Of a stretch of DNA of 64,000 nucleotides, positions 1 to 9,037 are shown piece after piece (the stretch's first letter is position 1; every line of letters begins with the position of its first letter). A model generated the notes under the pieces. It was not told the origin of the DNA, ran no database searches, and saw nothing but the letters and a program-made list of their open reading frames with translations. The position numbers and the translations under genes are program-made. Source of the stretch: SEAL01 sp032153715 (GTDB lineage Bacteria; Patescibacteriota; Saccharimonadia; Saccharimonadales; Saccharimonadaceae); contig JALDYR010000002.1 in the NCBI GenBank assembly GCA_032153715.1, positions 62,001 to 126,000 on the forward strand, written 5' to 3'.

Positions 1-297
1 AAAGTCACCTGTCGTAGATACATTCGTTACATCAAAGCCAACCGGCGGCGTACATGTCTGACCAAGAATTGGACTATCGCTACAAAAATCGACAACAAAA
101 GCACCGGCGGCCTGCACAGCTTTAAAGTTAACTTGGTACGATACACCATTCGCATCAGCAGACGAACTACTTAGTGCAATTGAACGCTCAGTCACCTGAG
201 CTGCCGACACTAGCGCCGGTATAATAGTCGCGAATAACATTGCGACCGCGGCGGCAAAATAGCCTGTACGGCGATCTAATAATCTAAAGGAATTCAT
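1..297 (-). CDS. Secreted surface protein, N-terminal part (runs off the window)
   Basis: Partial gene: only the first 99 codons are inside the window. The start ATG at 297-295 follows a purine-rich GGAAAAGAGAG site. The N-terminus has basic residues, a hydrophobic stretch of about 20 residues and an A-L-V-S-A-A type signal-peptidase site. The mature part begins QVTERSIALSSSS and continues with a region containing Cys and a CTPPAGFD motif. The same TERS...SSS start and C-PPGFD motif occur in the proteins at 2523-3596 and 3720-5231, so this is a member of the local family of secreted beta-rich proteins. Function is unknown; a role in the cell envelope or in host contact is inference only. Confidence 0.75.
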   Translation of the reverse strand, partial: MNSFRLLDRRTGYFAAAVAMLFATIIPALVSAAQVTERSIALSSSSADANGVSYQVNFKAVQAAGAFVVDFCSDSPILGQTCTPPVGFDVTNVSTTGDF

Positions 298-421
298 CAC
301 TCTCTTTTCCTCACACCCTCTTCTGGTTATTTGTTTTGTTTACTAACGCTTTAAGTTTATCACAACACCGCTCATGCTTGTCAAACACTTTTTGCACAAG
401 TTTTCCACAGTTTATACACTG

Positions 422-1357
422 CTACTTTTCTTGATAGTTGTCGCGCTCTTTCAGCATCTTGTTGCGCAGTGACGTTATCTGACTGAGCCGCCCTAGTAAA
501 AAGGCTGGGAACAGTAGTACAAGCGATACAGCCGTTGGCGCCCACAAGATTTGCGGTGGCGGAGTAGCCGCTTTACTGTCTGTATCAGATGCTGACGCGC
601 CAGCTGTTTCCCCATCCACTTTGCCACTCGATACCGCAATTAATTGCAAGAATGCAGCCACACCGTTCACATCGGTCACAGTAATATTCACCCGATAAAT
701 ACCGGCCTTTTTATAGGTATGTAGTATCGTCACTACTCCTGATAACGCCTGACTTTTCAGCTCTGGCTTTGACCCATCACCCCAGTCAATACTAAATGCG
801 TATGGTCCAGTGCCGCCAGACAACTGCAGCGGCCATGACAGTGGATTACCCACCTGTGCCGAACGACGACCGTACGAGCTAGTAAGCGTGATCAGTGAAC
901 CAAACGCCGTAAAACGAGTATCCGTATAATTAACCGTCACAGTATTTGATGCCGGCCCTACTTGATCAAGATCATCATAGACCAGTGCGCTGAGTTCGTT
1001 GGCGCCCGCAAACAAACTGACTTGAATACTAAAGCTACCGCCAGCGCACATCACCGAACCCACCATGACACCGTTGTTGTATACCTGTACTAGCAATCCG
1101 TTCGGACAAATACCATTGACGGTGATTGGAGAATTCGCAAACGAACTGCCACTGCCCGGCGTGGTAATCGTCGCTCCTTGGGTTGGCGGCGGCTGTGTTT
1201 TGGTTGCCTCTAAACCAATCGAACCTGGTTTTGGATTTGGTACCGGAATTGGATTCAGGGCCGAAACTGACTGCGCAAACGCAAACAGCGTCAGTAGACA
1301 CACCCCGACTGTAGCCAGGAGTGCCCACTGAGCGCTGAAACGAATCTTATGTACCAT
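422..1357 (-). CDS. Secreted PKD-domain surface protein with C-terminal membrane anchor
   Basis: 311 aa. A signal peptide or TM (about residues 12-33) is followed by a Pro-rich linker. Next comes an Ig-like domain (about 58-145, ending in SNTVTVNY) and a PKD domain (about 160-245) with the typical WGDGS and H-T-Y-x-x-A-G-x-Y motifs. A C-terminal hydrophobic helix (about 272-292) precedes a basic cytoplasmic tail. The topology is therefore an ectodomain held by a C-terminal TM. PKD domains are protein- or glycan-binding beta sandwiches found on surface proteins. The gene lies in a run of minus-strand genes for secreted beta-rich proteins, so a role in cell-surface structure or adhesion is likely. 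No enzymatic motif is visible. Confidence 0.75.
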   Translation of the reverse strand: MVHKIRFSAQWALLATVGVCLLTLFAFAQSVSALNPIPVPNPKPGSIGLEATKTQPPPTQGATITTPGSGSSFANSPITVNGICPNGLLVQVYNNGVMVGSVMCAGGSFSIQVSLFAGANELSALVYDDLDQVGPASNTVTVNYTDTRFTAFGSLITLTSSYGRRSAQVGNPLSWPLQLSGGTGPYAFSIDWGDGSKPELKSQALSGVVTILHTYKKAGIYRVNITVTDVNGVAAFLQLIAVSSGKVDGETAGASASDTDSKAATPPPQILWAPTAVSLVLLFPAFLLGRLSQITSLRNKMLKERDNYQEK

Positions 1358-1408
1358 AGTTATGCTTATTGTATCGCGCTTATGCCAGATACAAAAGGGA
1401 TTTAATGG

Positions 1409-2467
1409 TTATTTTTTAGATGACGCTTTCTTAGATTTGCCGCCATTCATCTTGCCGCGTACCACACGGACAACTCGCCAGATAACGAATCCGATAATAG
1501 CAAGGACAACGAGGACCAGGATAATGAACCACCATGGCAAGTACCAGAATGAGGCATTACCGACAATATCTTTCGTGTTGTTACCGTTTTGACCATAGAA
1601 TAAGTTTAGTGAAGCGCTGTAGTAACCTGGCCACAGACCTGCTGAAGTACAAGCTTTTGTATTTGATTTTGATCCGTTGAAGTTCACTTCCTGAGCTTTT
1701 AGCTGAATACAAGAAGTATATGTTCGTGTTTGACCAATCAAAGCAAGTGAGTCATTCGGATTGACGTCGGTAATAGAATACTCTTTACCAAACATACTCT
1801 TTAGTGTGATACTGCCAGCTGGAGCTTCAGTGACATTACCGCTATTCTTTAGAGTGTACGCCACATTTTGAGGCTCACTTGTAGTGAAGAATGTGTAACC
1901 CGCTTTCCTACTACTCGTCTCAACCCTGTAAGCACCAAACTTTTCAAGCTTTAGGTCTTCGTTTACCTTGCCAGGGATTGAAGTGAAAACAAGCGTTACA
2001 CCTGACGCGCTCAGGCCAACGTTACCACCATCCGAAGCTCCTGATGAATAGACAATAGCGCTGTAGTAACTACCCGCACCATGCCCGGCAGGGACTGCGA
2101 CGCTCATATCAAGCGTCTTACTAGACTTTGGCTCAACTGTTACTGTCTTTGGTACTGTTAAAAACGGCTTGAGCGACCATGCGGTTTGTGGCGCATCTTC
2201 AGCGAGCATTAGCTTTGGTGCACCGCCATCATCAGTAAACGTAAAGTCAACTACACGAAGCGTGAGCTGAAGTGGCACATTCTTATCAAGGTTGCGAATC
2301 GTCAACTTATCTTTAACTGACTTACCCGCCTCGATCGTATAATTCTTTTTTGGCACGATACTCAACGATGCAGATGATTGCGCTGAAACGGGCAGCGCAG
2401 GCATAACATATGCCGCACCAACTAATACCGCGATAGCGGCCATAAAAATGCTTTTAAAGCGTTTCAT
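1409..2467 (-). CDS. Secreted DUF916-like (WxL-interacting type) membrane-anchored protein
   Basis: 352 aa. A signal peptide covers about residues 1-29 (ends LPVSA-QS). Residues 31-160 (SLSIVPKKNYTIEAGKS, then a DLKL-type strand pattern and VPAGHGAGSYYSAI) resemble the beta-sandwich of DUF916 proteins, which in Firmicutes accompany WxL surface proteins. A second beta domain follows. A C-terminal TM (about 312-334, WWFIILVLVVLAIIGFVIW) is followed by a Lys-rich tail. The start has a good GGGAG site. The neighbours at 2523-6123 are secreted proteins whose C-termini end in Y-T-T-x-I-x-Y, loosely like WxL partners. A scaffold binding or displaying those proteins is plausible; the family match is from pattern only. 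Confidence 0.7.
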   Translation of the reverse strand: MKRFKSIFMAAIAVLVGAAYVMPALPVSAQSSASLSIVPKKNYTIEAGKSVKDKLTIRNLDKNVPLQLTLRVVDFTFTDDGGAPKLMLAEDAPQTAWSLKPFLTVPKTVTVEPKSSKTLDMSVAVPAGHGAGSYYSAIVYSSGASDGGNVGLSASGVTLVFTSIPGKVNEDLKLEKFGAYRVETSSRKAGYTFFTTSEPQNVAYTLKNSGNVTEAPAGSITLKSMFGKEYSITDVNPNDSLALIGQTRTYTSCIQLKAQEVNFNGSKSNTKACTSAGLWPGYYSASLNLFYGQNGNNTKDIVGNASFWYLPWWFIILVLVVLAIIGFVIWRVVRVVRGKMNGGKSKKASSKK

Positions 2468-2522
2468 TGTTCTATTTTCTCCCAGTTTTTACTTTCTCTA
2501 TAAGTATAAGCGTATTGTACCA

Positions 2523-3596
2523 CTAAAAGCGGCCACTGGCTATGTAAGTAATCGTTGTACTATACACACCAGCACGCAAACTTTCACTAGAGTTAACGAT
2601 GTAACTAACCGTGAACTTCTTCATCAAACTAACATTTGGTGAATACGCGACGACATCTCCCGATGCGTACTTATATCGGTTCGGGATACTGTAATCCGGC
2701 GATGGAATCGCATTTGCCCATTCACCCTCCGGATCACTACCGACGCTCGGAGCATTATTTGCAACCAGGTTAATACCAAACTGGTTAGTCCCCTGCACAC
2801 TTTCGGTTGGCGTTGACGGCGAGTCAATGACGTTCGTACCCGCACTAAGAGAGGATCCGTTGGCCGTAATAACGAATCCTCCAGACGCATTAGTACCCGC
2901 TGCCATCTGCGACTGAGCGAGTAATGTTGATCGCGAACTGAGCTGCCCCATATCGGCATAGTTAGTTTCATTAGTTCCCGTACAGTTATCGAAAACCTCC
3001 TCGGCAACACAAAAGATAAGCATTGGTGGCACCTGCGTTTCCAGTGTAACGCCGTTCGTCACTTGCCCCCTTACCGAACCAAAATCAATCTGCGGACCTG
3101 TCGCATCAGTTGTCGCATGACTTCGCAAGCGAATTGAGTATGATTGACTGGTGTCGGTCGGGTTAACAATATTATCAAACGTATACGACGAGCCGCCGCC
3201 CATAATCATACTTGGTAGGCGCGTCAATACGATGTGGTTCGTAGACTGCGACTGGATCGAGTAGCCAGTTTCGCCCGATTGACTGCCCAGTACTGCATTT
3301 GAAGCATCAAAGCCAGGCGGCGTGACGCAAGCATGATACGGAATTGGGTCAGTGCAAATCAGCATATCAACCGACCCAACCGGCTGCGGGCTCATGTAGC
3401 GAAACGACACCGTGTATGAGGTTGTCGCACCCGGCTCGCTACTATTGATATATAGACTACGTTCCTGAAAACGCATTGCTGCTGAGGCTGGCATTACAAA
3501 TATAAACAGCGCCAACAACAAGGCCACTAAATCCTCGGAACACATGTGCCGAAACGTGAAGATGTGTTCGTGAAACCGTACCAACCTATGATGCAT
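2523..3596 (-). CDS. Secreted surface protein of the local ERSL/SSS paralog family
   Basis: 357 aa. A hydrophobic signal segment (about residues 23-39, ending MPASA-A) is followed by FQERSLYINSSEPG, the family's mature start. Further family marks are a CVTPPGFD motif, F-G-I-N-L...N-x-P-x-V-G in the middle, and YKYASGDVVA plus YSTTITYIA at the C-terminus. The protein has no C-terminal TM and is probably secreted or bound non-covalently. The first ATG has no Shine-Dalgarno, but TACAAT lies 10 nt upstream, which fits a near-leaderless start; an ATG at 3545 is an alternative. It is paralogous to 1-297, 3720-5231 and 5380-6123. Function unknown. Confidence 0.7.
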   Translation of the reverse strand: MHHRLVRFHEHIFTFRHMCSEDLVALLLALFIFVMPASAAMRFQERSLYINSSEPGATTSYTVSFRYMSPQPVGSVDMLICTDPIPYHACVTPPGFDASNAVLGSQSGETGYSIQSQSTNHIVLTRLPSMIMGGGSSYTFDNIVNPTDTSQSYSIRLRSHATTDATGPQIDFGSVRGQVTNGVTLETQVPPMLIFCVAEEVFDNCTGTNETNYADMGQLSSRSTLLAQSQMAAGTNASGGFVITANGSSLSAGTNVIDSPSTPTESVQGTNQFGINLVANNAPSVGSDPEGEWANAIPSPDYSIPNRYKYASGDVVAYSPNVSLMKKFTVSYIVNSSESLRAGVYSTTITYIASGRF

Positions 3597-3650
3597 AACT
3601 GCTGTTATTGTACTAGATAATAGACTTAATGCGTAGTAGCTGGCATATCA

Positions 3651-3682
3651 AAAATAACCGGTCCTTACGGACCGGTTATTTT
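3651..3682. terminator. Bidirectional Rho-independent terminator
   Basis: A perfect 14-bp inverted repeat (3651-3664 and 3669-3682) with a 4-nt loop TTAC and a GC core ACCGGTCC, flanked by A and T runs on both sides. It lies directly downstream of the minus-strand gene at 3720-5231 and separates it from the gene at 2523-3596. Confidence 0.85.
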
Positions 3683-3719
3683 ATTAACTACACTATGTAG
3701 CTTTCAGACTAAAATCGAT

Positions 3720-5231
3720 TTAGTACTGAGGAGCAGCAAGATAGTTAATCTTGGTTGTGTATACACCAGCTGGCGTATCCGCCGCGATGTTACCAACATA
3801 GCGTACCTTTGCAGTTGCACAGCTAATGACTGTCGAGTCTTCCTGAGCAACTACTACAGGAGTAGTCAAACTTGACTTTTTAAAAGCAAACTGCGCATTG
3901 TTTGTCGTAGTCTCGTCACTGATTGAAGCAATGCCACCGTCAGCATAATCCGATTCAACAACAAGTGGAGCGGTGCTTAATGGACTAATGTGATTAATTG
4001 GAAAGTCATTAGTTCCATCATTGTCAGTTCCTTCAGGATCCAGTGCGTCAGCACTAGGGTCAACAAGGGCTAGACCAAACTGCTCTGTACCTGGATGGCT
4101 GTAATCTTTAGCGCCATCATTTGAGTTAGCTGGAGCAGCACCGATTGGAGCGATAAAGTCACCAACAGTGTTTCGCAGCGTATCACCTGAGTAGTACACT
4201 GTTGCACCACCAGATGAGTTAGATGAGAGTCGCCAGTACGAGTGCGTATCGTATGCCTCGCCCGTTTCTAGAGAGTTCTCGGCATTTGGATCACCAAGGT
4301 CTAGGCGGTTACCATTAACTACAGAGATTGCGTCACATGAGCCGTGGGGCACAGCCTGAGTATCTGGATTCCGAGTACCGACTGAAAAAGCCATGGTTTC
4401 CAGAACCTTTGTAGTGATGTGGATCGAGTCGGTCATAACGTTAGCAACCGTCACACCACCATCGACATTATGCGCACCGCCTGGAACATGATCAGTATCG
4501 GTAGCACTGTCATATGTATTAATCTTAACGAAAAATGCGCCAGAACCCGGGTTAGTAATAAATACACTTTCCGAGGCCTTAAATACAATCTTTACTAGAT
4601 CGCCATTTTCGATTAGATCACCAGTTGGAGTCTTAGTAAGAGCCATGTAGTTAAACTTACCTGTTAAATCACCGTCAAAAGAATCGTCTTCTTTATTAAG
4701 AGCAGTCATTTCCCAGCCGGTCAAAGGCGCACCCCCTACAGATATCTGGAACTGGCCTGCGCCCGTACCCTCTGTAAAGCCATCACTAATTTCAAGATCA
4801 CTTCGACCTAATGGATGTGCGACCGTATTCGTTTCACGAGCCACCGGAGCGCCAACTCGGGCATCACCGTCGTTATCGCCAGGCGCCTGACAAAGACCGG
4901 CTGCTTTTGTGCAATACTGCAAAGTAAAGCCTTGGATCGTATCCGTGCTACTAACCTTAAACTCGAAAGTTTCACCAGTTTTCTTACCGTTTGGACCAGA
5001 TCCTGCCGGTGCATAGTTTTCAGCGATGGCATTCGGCGCAGTCGCCGAGTTGCCTGAACCGTCCGTATCCTGGAAGCCAGGTGCAGAGCTAGATAGCAGC
5101 AACGAACGCTCGGTCAACGGATTCAAGCCGTCGGCGAATACTGATGCCGCCGGAACGACAGTCGCCGCCAAAACAGCAACCGCAACACCAAGCATCGAGC
5201 CACGTCGAGCAATTGATTTGAGTGTATACAT
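3720..5231 (-). CDS. Large secreted surface protein of the local ERSL/SSS paralog family
   Basis: 503 aa. A signal peptide (about residues 8-33, V-F-A-D cleavage region) is followed by LTERSLLLSSSAPG, the family's mature start. The body is acidic, rich in Asp, Gly, Ser and Thr, with few Cys. FGLALVDPSAD corresponds to the F-x-I-N-x-x-x-N motif in its paralogs. The protein ends VYTTKINYLAAPQY, a final beta strand like that of its neighbours. A strong AAAGGAG site precedes the ATG, and a strong terminator follows the stop, so it is probably a monocistronic, well-expressed gene. An abundant surface-layer or secreted protein is a reasonable inference, but no named domain is certain. Confidence 0.75.
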   Translation of the reverse strand: MYTLKSIARRGSMLGVAVAVLAATVVPAASVFADGLNPLTERSLLLSSSAPGFQDTDGSGNSATAPNAIAENYAPAGSGPNGKKTGETFEFKVSSTDTIQGFTLQYCTKAAGLCQAPGDNDGDARVGAPVARETNTVAHPLGRSDLEISDGFTEGTGAGQFQISVGGAPLTGWEMTALNKEDDSFDGDLTGKFNYMALTKTPTGDLIENGDLVKIVFKASESVFITNPGSGAFFVKINTYDSATDTDHVPGGAHNVDGGVTVANVMTDSIHITTKVLETMAFSVGTRNPDTQAVPHGSCDAISVVNGNRLDLGDPNAENSLETGEAYDTHSYWRLSSNSSGGATVYYSGDTLRNTVGDFIAPIGAAPANSNDGAKDYSHPGTEQFGLALVDPSADALDPEGTDNDGTNDFPINHISPLSTAPLVVESDYADGGIASISDETTTNNAQFAFKKSSLTTPVVVAQEDSTVISCATAKVRYVGNIAADTPAGVYTTKINYLAAPQY

Positions 5232-5334
5232 GTTTGTATATTTCTCCTTTTTATTTTATATTTTTGTTCCTTTTATAAGGGGTACAGGCGCATTTTACCA
5301 TTAGCGGCAATACCAGCGCAATAGAGGAATTGAG

Positions 5335-5343
5335 TTATCCACA
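5335..5343 (+). other. Isolated DnaA-box match
   Basis: TTATCCACA, a perfect match to the bacterial DnaA-box consensus, in the gap between two surface-protein genes. It stands alone, without further perfect boxes or an AT-rich unwinding element beside it. Confidence 0.3.
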
Positions 5344-5379
5344 ACATTTTGCGTATTTTGGCGATTTTATGCGCAGTCG

Positions 5380-6123
5380 CTAGAAAACCGGAATAACGAC
5401 TGCCGAGAAATCACCTGTATAGTGACCGGCTGGCGTCGAGTTGGAAATATTCACAATCATGCTAATCGTATAGTCGGTTCGCCCTGATTCACTCAAGCTG
5501 CGCGCCACAACATCGCCACTAACATACTTAAATAAGTTTGGCGTCTGGTAATCGTCGTCAACCACACCAAAGCTCAGTTGATTCGATGGCACTTGCACTG
5601 GACCCGCGCCAACGTTCGGAGATGTGTTTGCCGCAGCATTAATCGCAAACTGCTCAGTACCCGGACTTGATGCAGTCGGTGTCGACGGCGTATTTAATGT
5701 ATGATTACCATACTTTGGCGGCGTGCCTACAATCTGCAGCATGTAGCCATCACTTAAATAATTACGAATACGGACAGTCATTGTCTTGGTTGCCGTACGC
5801 TCAGTCGTTAAGTCGCCGAGGTTTGACTCGCCCGGATCAACGATCACCTCTAAAAGTGGCTCCGTATCTGCAATCGGACCAAAGGTCGCCGTACCGCCAG
5901 CACTCGAACTGCCACCACCACTTGTCATATCACCAATCGACGTTCGGGCACAGTACTGCTCTGAACAGCTCTCTAGTGTTGACCCAGAGCCAAACTGCAT
6001 TTCGCTCACCTGGTAACTACTGGAATTTGATGTTTCGGCCATAACCGGGGCAGCGCCACTAATAATCAGCATCCCTGCCAGCAGCATAGGTCGTAAATAT
6101 TGCCACAGTCTCCCATTTCGCAT
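5380..6123 (-). CDS. Secreted surface protein, short member of the paralog family
   Basis: 247 aa. A basic N-terminus and hydrophobic segment (about residues 11-29, ending APVMA-E) form a signal peptide. The mature protein starts with a Ser-rich stretch, has two Cys (ESCSEQYCA) and a beta-rich core. The second half follows the family pattern: FAINAAANTSPNVG, FKYVSGDVVARS, and a last strand HYTGDFSAVVIPVF. It aligns over its C-terminal 150 residues with the 2523-3596 protein but lacks that protein's N-terminal domain. It is probably the first gene of the minus-strand surface cluster. Function unknown. Confidence 0.7.
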   Translation of the reverse strand: MRNGRLWQYLRPMLLAGMLIISGAAPVMAETSNSSSYQVSEMQFGSGSTLESCSEQYCARTSIGDMTSGGGSSSAGGTATFGPIADTEPLLEVIVDPGESNLGDLTTERTATKTMTVRIRNYLSDGYMLQIVGTPPKYGNHTLNTPSTPTASSPGTEQFAINAAANTSPNVGAGPVQVPSNQLSFGVVDDDYQTPNLFKYVSGDVVARSLSESGRTDYTISMIVNISNSTPAGHYTGDFSAVVIPVF

Positions 6124-6229
6124 AAGCTTTATCTATAATATCATCGATAGCTAATAGAAACACAAGCTGGCGTCAAACTGACAAGTGTAGTAAGCTAGAC
6201 GGTAAGCATAACCATAAAAATATACAACA

Positions 6230-7249
6230 ATGGAACCCGACAAAAACACTACCCCGGCGACCGATGGCCAGCCAGCAAAAGACGACCAGTCAGCACCAGC
6301 TGATGCCCTCAGTCGCACGCCCGAAGACCTCGAGACCGAACAGGCAGAGCAAGCAGCTGCGGCCGCCAGTGCGACCACCGATAAGCCAGCTGAAAAAAAG
6401 ATCTCGCCAATTAAAAAGTTCTTTCGCAAGGTCAACCTCTACTTTTTGATCTTTGTTTTGATGGTTGTAACGGCCGGTATCATTACCATCGTTAATTACC
6501 TTAATAGCCAAAAGCCCGCACCTGTCCCAACAATTGGCACTCAAGCCCTCACTACGGATGCCCTTAAGCAGCTCGCCAACACCGACGCGTCAGTCGGCAA
6601 CACCTCGCAAACACTCACAATTCAAGGTAACGCTATTATCGCCGGACAAACACTGGCGCGTGGCAACCTGAATGTAGCGGGTAACTTTCAAAGTGGCGGC
6701 AGTATCCAAGGGCCAAGTCTGACAATTTCAGGTACATCAAACCTGGGCACGGCGCAGATCAATAGCCTACAGGTTGCTACTAACACCGCCATTCAAGGCA
6801 GCACAACGCTGCGCGATCTAAACGTCGCTGGTACGTCAACCTTTAGTGGTGCCGTCACCGCTTCGCAAATTACCGTCTCGCGACTCATTCTGAGCGGCAA
6901 TGCGGTCCTGCAGATCCCTAACCACCTGAGCTTTACCGGCCCATCGCCAAGCCGCACCATTAATGCTGGCGTCCTCGGCAGCGGCGGCTCGGCATCGGTC
7001 AGCGGATCAGACACTGCAGGCGTTGTTAATATTAGCACCGGTAGTAACACGACAGCCGGCTGCTTTGCGCGCATCAACTTCCAGCAAGCCTTCACCGGCC
7101 AACCACGCGTTATCATCAGTCCTGTTGGCAACGCAGCTGGACGCACTGAATACTACGTCGATCGCAACACTAGTGGCTTTAGTATTTGCACCAGCAGTCC
7201 TGCGCCAACTAACCAAGCGTTTGCGTTTGACTACTTCGTCGCTGGCTAA
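6230..7249 (+). CDS. Type II membrane protein with tail-fibre-like repeat ectodomain
   Basis: 339 aa. Residues 1-60 are Ala/Gln/Glu-rich and predicted cytoplasmic, ending in a basic KKISPIKKFFRK patch. One TM follows (about 71-91). The ectodomain (about 110-240) has repeated short beta units of the type (L/I)-x-V-A-G-(N/T)-x-x-x-x-G and T-L-R-D-L-N-V-A-G-T-S-T-F-S-G, as in trimeric phage tail-fibre and CPR surface proteins. The C-terminal 75 residues form a compact domain with two Cys. It is convergent with the ATPase operon and is one of several single-TM proteins here with a charged cytoplasmic N-terminus. A trimeric surface appendage is plausible. Confidence 0.7.
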   Translation: MEPDKNTTPATDGQPAKDDQSAPADALSRTPEDLETEQAEQAAAAASATTDKPAEKKISPIKKFFRKVNLYFLIFVLMVVTAGIITIVNYLNSQKPAPVPTIGTQALTTDALKQLANTDASVGNTSQTLTIQGNAIIAGQTLARGNLNVAGNFQSGGSIQGPSLTISGTSNLGTAQINSLQVATNTAIQGSTTLRDLNVAGTSTFSGAVTASQITVSRLILSGNAVLQIPNHLSFTGPSPSRTINAGVLGSGGSASVSGSDTAGVVNISTGSNTTAGCFARINFQQAFTGQPRVIISPVGNAAGRTEYYVDRNTSGFSICTSSPAPTNQAFAFDYFVAG

Positions 7250-7262
7250 CATTCACTATGAA

Positions 7263-7290
7263 CGACGTTTAAGCTATTTTTTAAACGTCG
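7263..7290. terminator. Possible terminator hairpin between convergent genes
   Basis: CGACGTTTAA (7263-7272) and TTAAACGTCG (7281-7290) form a perfect 10-bp stem with an 8-nt loop. It lies between the stop of the plus-strand gene at 7249 and the end of the ATPase operon, and the right arm includes the last codons of the epsilon gene. There is no clean T-run, so terminator function is tentative. Confidence 0.4.
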
Positions 7291-7601
7291 ACAAACACCA
7301 CGACACGGTTAGCTTTTACATGCATAAGCGCTCGTGAAATCTTGATGATCTTTTCGCCCTCTTGTGTCCGTATTGTCAGACTACAAGGCACAAGCATACA
7401 TAAAAAGTTATGGTGACGTGGCAAAATATCAAACGGCCCCGTCGCGTTCACAGCACTAATACTATACGCGTCGCCTTCGAAATAGACCTTGAAAGGCGCG
7501 TAGACTTTAACTGCCACAGTTGGCTTACTGTCATGTTTTTCAGTCGCCTGCGAAGACTCAGCGGCATCTGATATTTCGGGTTGTGAAACATCGTCTGCCA
7601 T
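7281..7601 (-). CDS. atpC: F1-type ATPase epsilon subunit (N-terminal domain only)
   Basis: 106 aa. After an acidic, low-complexity leader of about 30 residues comes the epsilon beta-sandwich (about 31-106). It contains the conserved G-P-F-D-I-L-P-x-H-x-N-F pattern that matches the family's G-x-x-G-I-L-P-x-H motif. The usual C-terminal helical hairpin, which regulates rotation in bacterial epsilon, is absent; full-length epsilon is about 135 aa. It is the last gene of the operon and abuts the beta gene (position 7601 is shared). It would sit at the base of gamma, in contact with the membrane ring. Confidence 0.85.
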   Translation of the reverse strand: MADDVSQPEISDAAESSQATEKHDSKPTVAVKVYAPFKVYFEGDAYSISAVNATGPFDILPRHHNFLCMLVPCSLTIRTQEGEKIIKISRALMHVKANRVVVFVDV

Positions 7602-9037
7602 TATTGTTCCTTTTCAGCAGGCGCAGCTGGCTGTGCGTCCGAAGTTTGTTCGACAGGCTGACTTGCTGCTGCTTCGCTCGACTCTGGCGTAGCGGACACC
7701 ATTTTACCAATGATCGCCTCGACACCGTCGAGCGTTTTCTCGCGAGTCATGTGCTCACCCGGGACGCCCGTCACTTTTTCCATGACATTGAAACGCTGTT
7801 TGAAAAATTCAATGAGCTGCTTTGCCTTATTGTAGTCATCGCGGTCTTCAGCCGAGAGTTCGGACTCGCCAATAATCGCAATGATGCCTTTGAGTGATTC
7901 GTATTTCTGCAAGATCGCCGTTGCACGCGTAGCAAGGTCATAGTGCCGCTCGCCAACAACTTCTGGTGTCAGCAGGCTTGACTTGGATGCCAAGATATCA
8001 ACGGCCGGGCGAATACCTTGTGCCGCGACGGCACGCGACAACACAATAGTACTGTCGAGCTCGTGCGAAATCATCTGCACCGCCGGGTCAGACAAGTCAT
8101 CGGCGGGCACATAAATCGTCTGCAAGGCAGTAATGGAACCGTTGGCATTGGTCGCCAAGCGGTCCTGGAATGTTTTCACGTCAGAAAAGACGGTTGGCTG
8201 ATAGCCACCCTCGGCAGGCGTCTGGTCGATAATCGTCGAGACTTCGTTTTTTGCCTGAATATAGCGATACATATTATCGGCAAACAGCAGCACGTCTTTC
8301 TTTTGATCATCGCGGAAGTACTCGGCAAGGGTAATTGCGCTCAACCCAATCAGGCTACGCTGCACCGGGTTTTCATTCATCTGACCAAAGAACATAGCCG
8401 TGGTTTTGAGCAAGTCGTTATCACCAAGCGTCTTGTACAGCTCGTGACCCTCGCGAATACGCTCACCAATACCAGCAAACATACTGATTGCCCCCGACCC
8501 TTCGGCGACGTTATTGATAATTTCCATCGTCAGGACTGTCTTGCCGACACCGGCACCACCAACGATGCCAATCTTGCGGCCTTTGACAAACGGCGTAAAG
8601 AAGTCGAGAACCTTCATGCCCGTTTCAAGCACTTCGTCTGGACGGTTTTCAAGGCTTGTCTCTTGAAATGCCGGCGCAAAGATCGAGCGCTTAACCATCT
8701 TGTCGAGCACCGCTTGGTCAAGCTGCGGCTTGCCGTCAATTGGACGCCCCATCGCATCCCAGACGCGGCCAATCATTTCTTCGCCAACGGGAATCTCAAG
8801 ACTATGACCACTACGAGCCACCGTGTCACCCTTTTGAATACTGTAATCACCGCCAATATTCAAGCAGACCGCCATGTCGCCATGCGCCAAACTACTAACT
8901 AGCAGCGGTGACTTTTTCTCGTTGTCGACATACAGCATTTCGTTGAGTTCTGGCATATCCTCATCAAACTGAATCTTGATCACCAGCCCCTTGAGGGTGC
9001 GGACGACGCCTTTTTTGTAGACTGTTTGTTCACTCAT
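7601..9037 (-). CDS. atpD: F1-type ATPase beta subunit (catalytic)
   Basis: 478 aa. Walker A GGAGVGKT (160-167), catalytic GER (191-193), Walker B DVLLFADN (248-255) and the VPADDLSDPA loop are intact, so ATP hydrolysis or synthesis should be possible. Several otherwise near-invariant stretches differ: GQMNENPVQR where most beta subunits have GQMNEPPGAR, DNMYRYIQAKNEVS for DNIFRFTQAGSEVS, and ESELSAED at the DELSEED lever. A 30-residue Ala/Glu/Pro tail follows. The divergence is comparable with a specialised rather than a housekeeping rotary ATPase; this is inference. The gene lies between gamma and epsilon in the normal order. Confidence 0.95.
   Translation of the reverse strand: MSEQTVYKKGVVRTLKGLVIKIQFDEDMPELNEMLYVDNEKKSPLLVSSLAHGDMAVCLNIGGDYSIQKGDTVARSGHSLEIPVGEEMIGRVWDAMGRPIDGKPQLDQAVLDKMVKRSIFAPAFQETSLENRPDEVLETGMKVLDFFTPFVKGRKIGIVGGAGVGKTVLTMEIINNVAEGSGAISMFAGIGERIREGHELYKTLGDNDLLKTTAMFFGQMNENPVQRSLIGLSAITLAEYFRDDQKKDVLLFADNMYRYIQAKNEVSTIIDQTPAEGGYQPTVFSDVKTFQDRLATNANGSITALQTIYVPADDLSDPAVQMISHELDSTIVLSRAVAAQGIRPAVDILASKSSLLTPEVVGERHYDLATRATAILQKYESLKGIIAIIGESELSAEDRDDYNKAKQLIEFFKQRFNVMEKVTGVPGEHMTREKTLDGVEAIIGKMVSATPESSEAAASQPVEQTSDAQPAAPAEKEQ

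Noticed and set aside
355..420. Cluster of DnaA-box-like sequences (TTTTCCACA, TTATACACT) and the single perfect box at 5335
   Set aside because: Only one perfect match; the others have mismatches, and no dnaA/dnaN genes or clear unwinding region lie nearby. Not called an origin.
8018..8902. Long open frame antisense to the beta subunit gene
   Set aside because: It is a shadow of the atpD reading frame; composition is that of an antisense frame (His, Arg, Asn-rich) and beta is certain.
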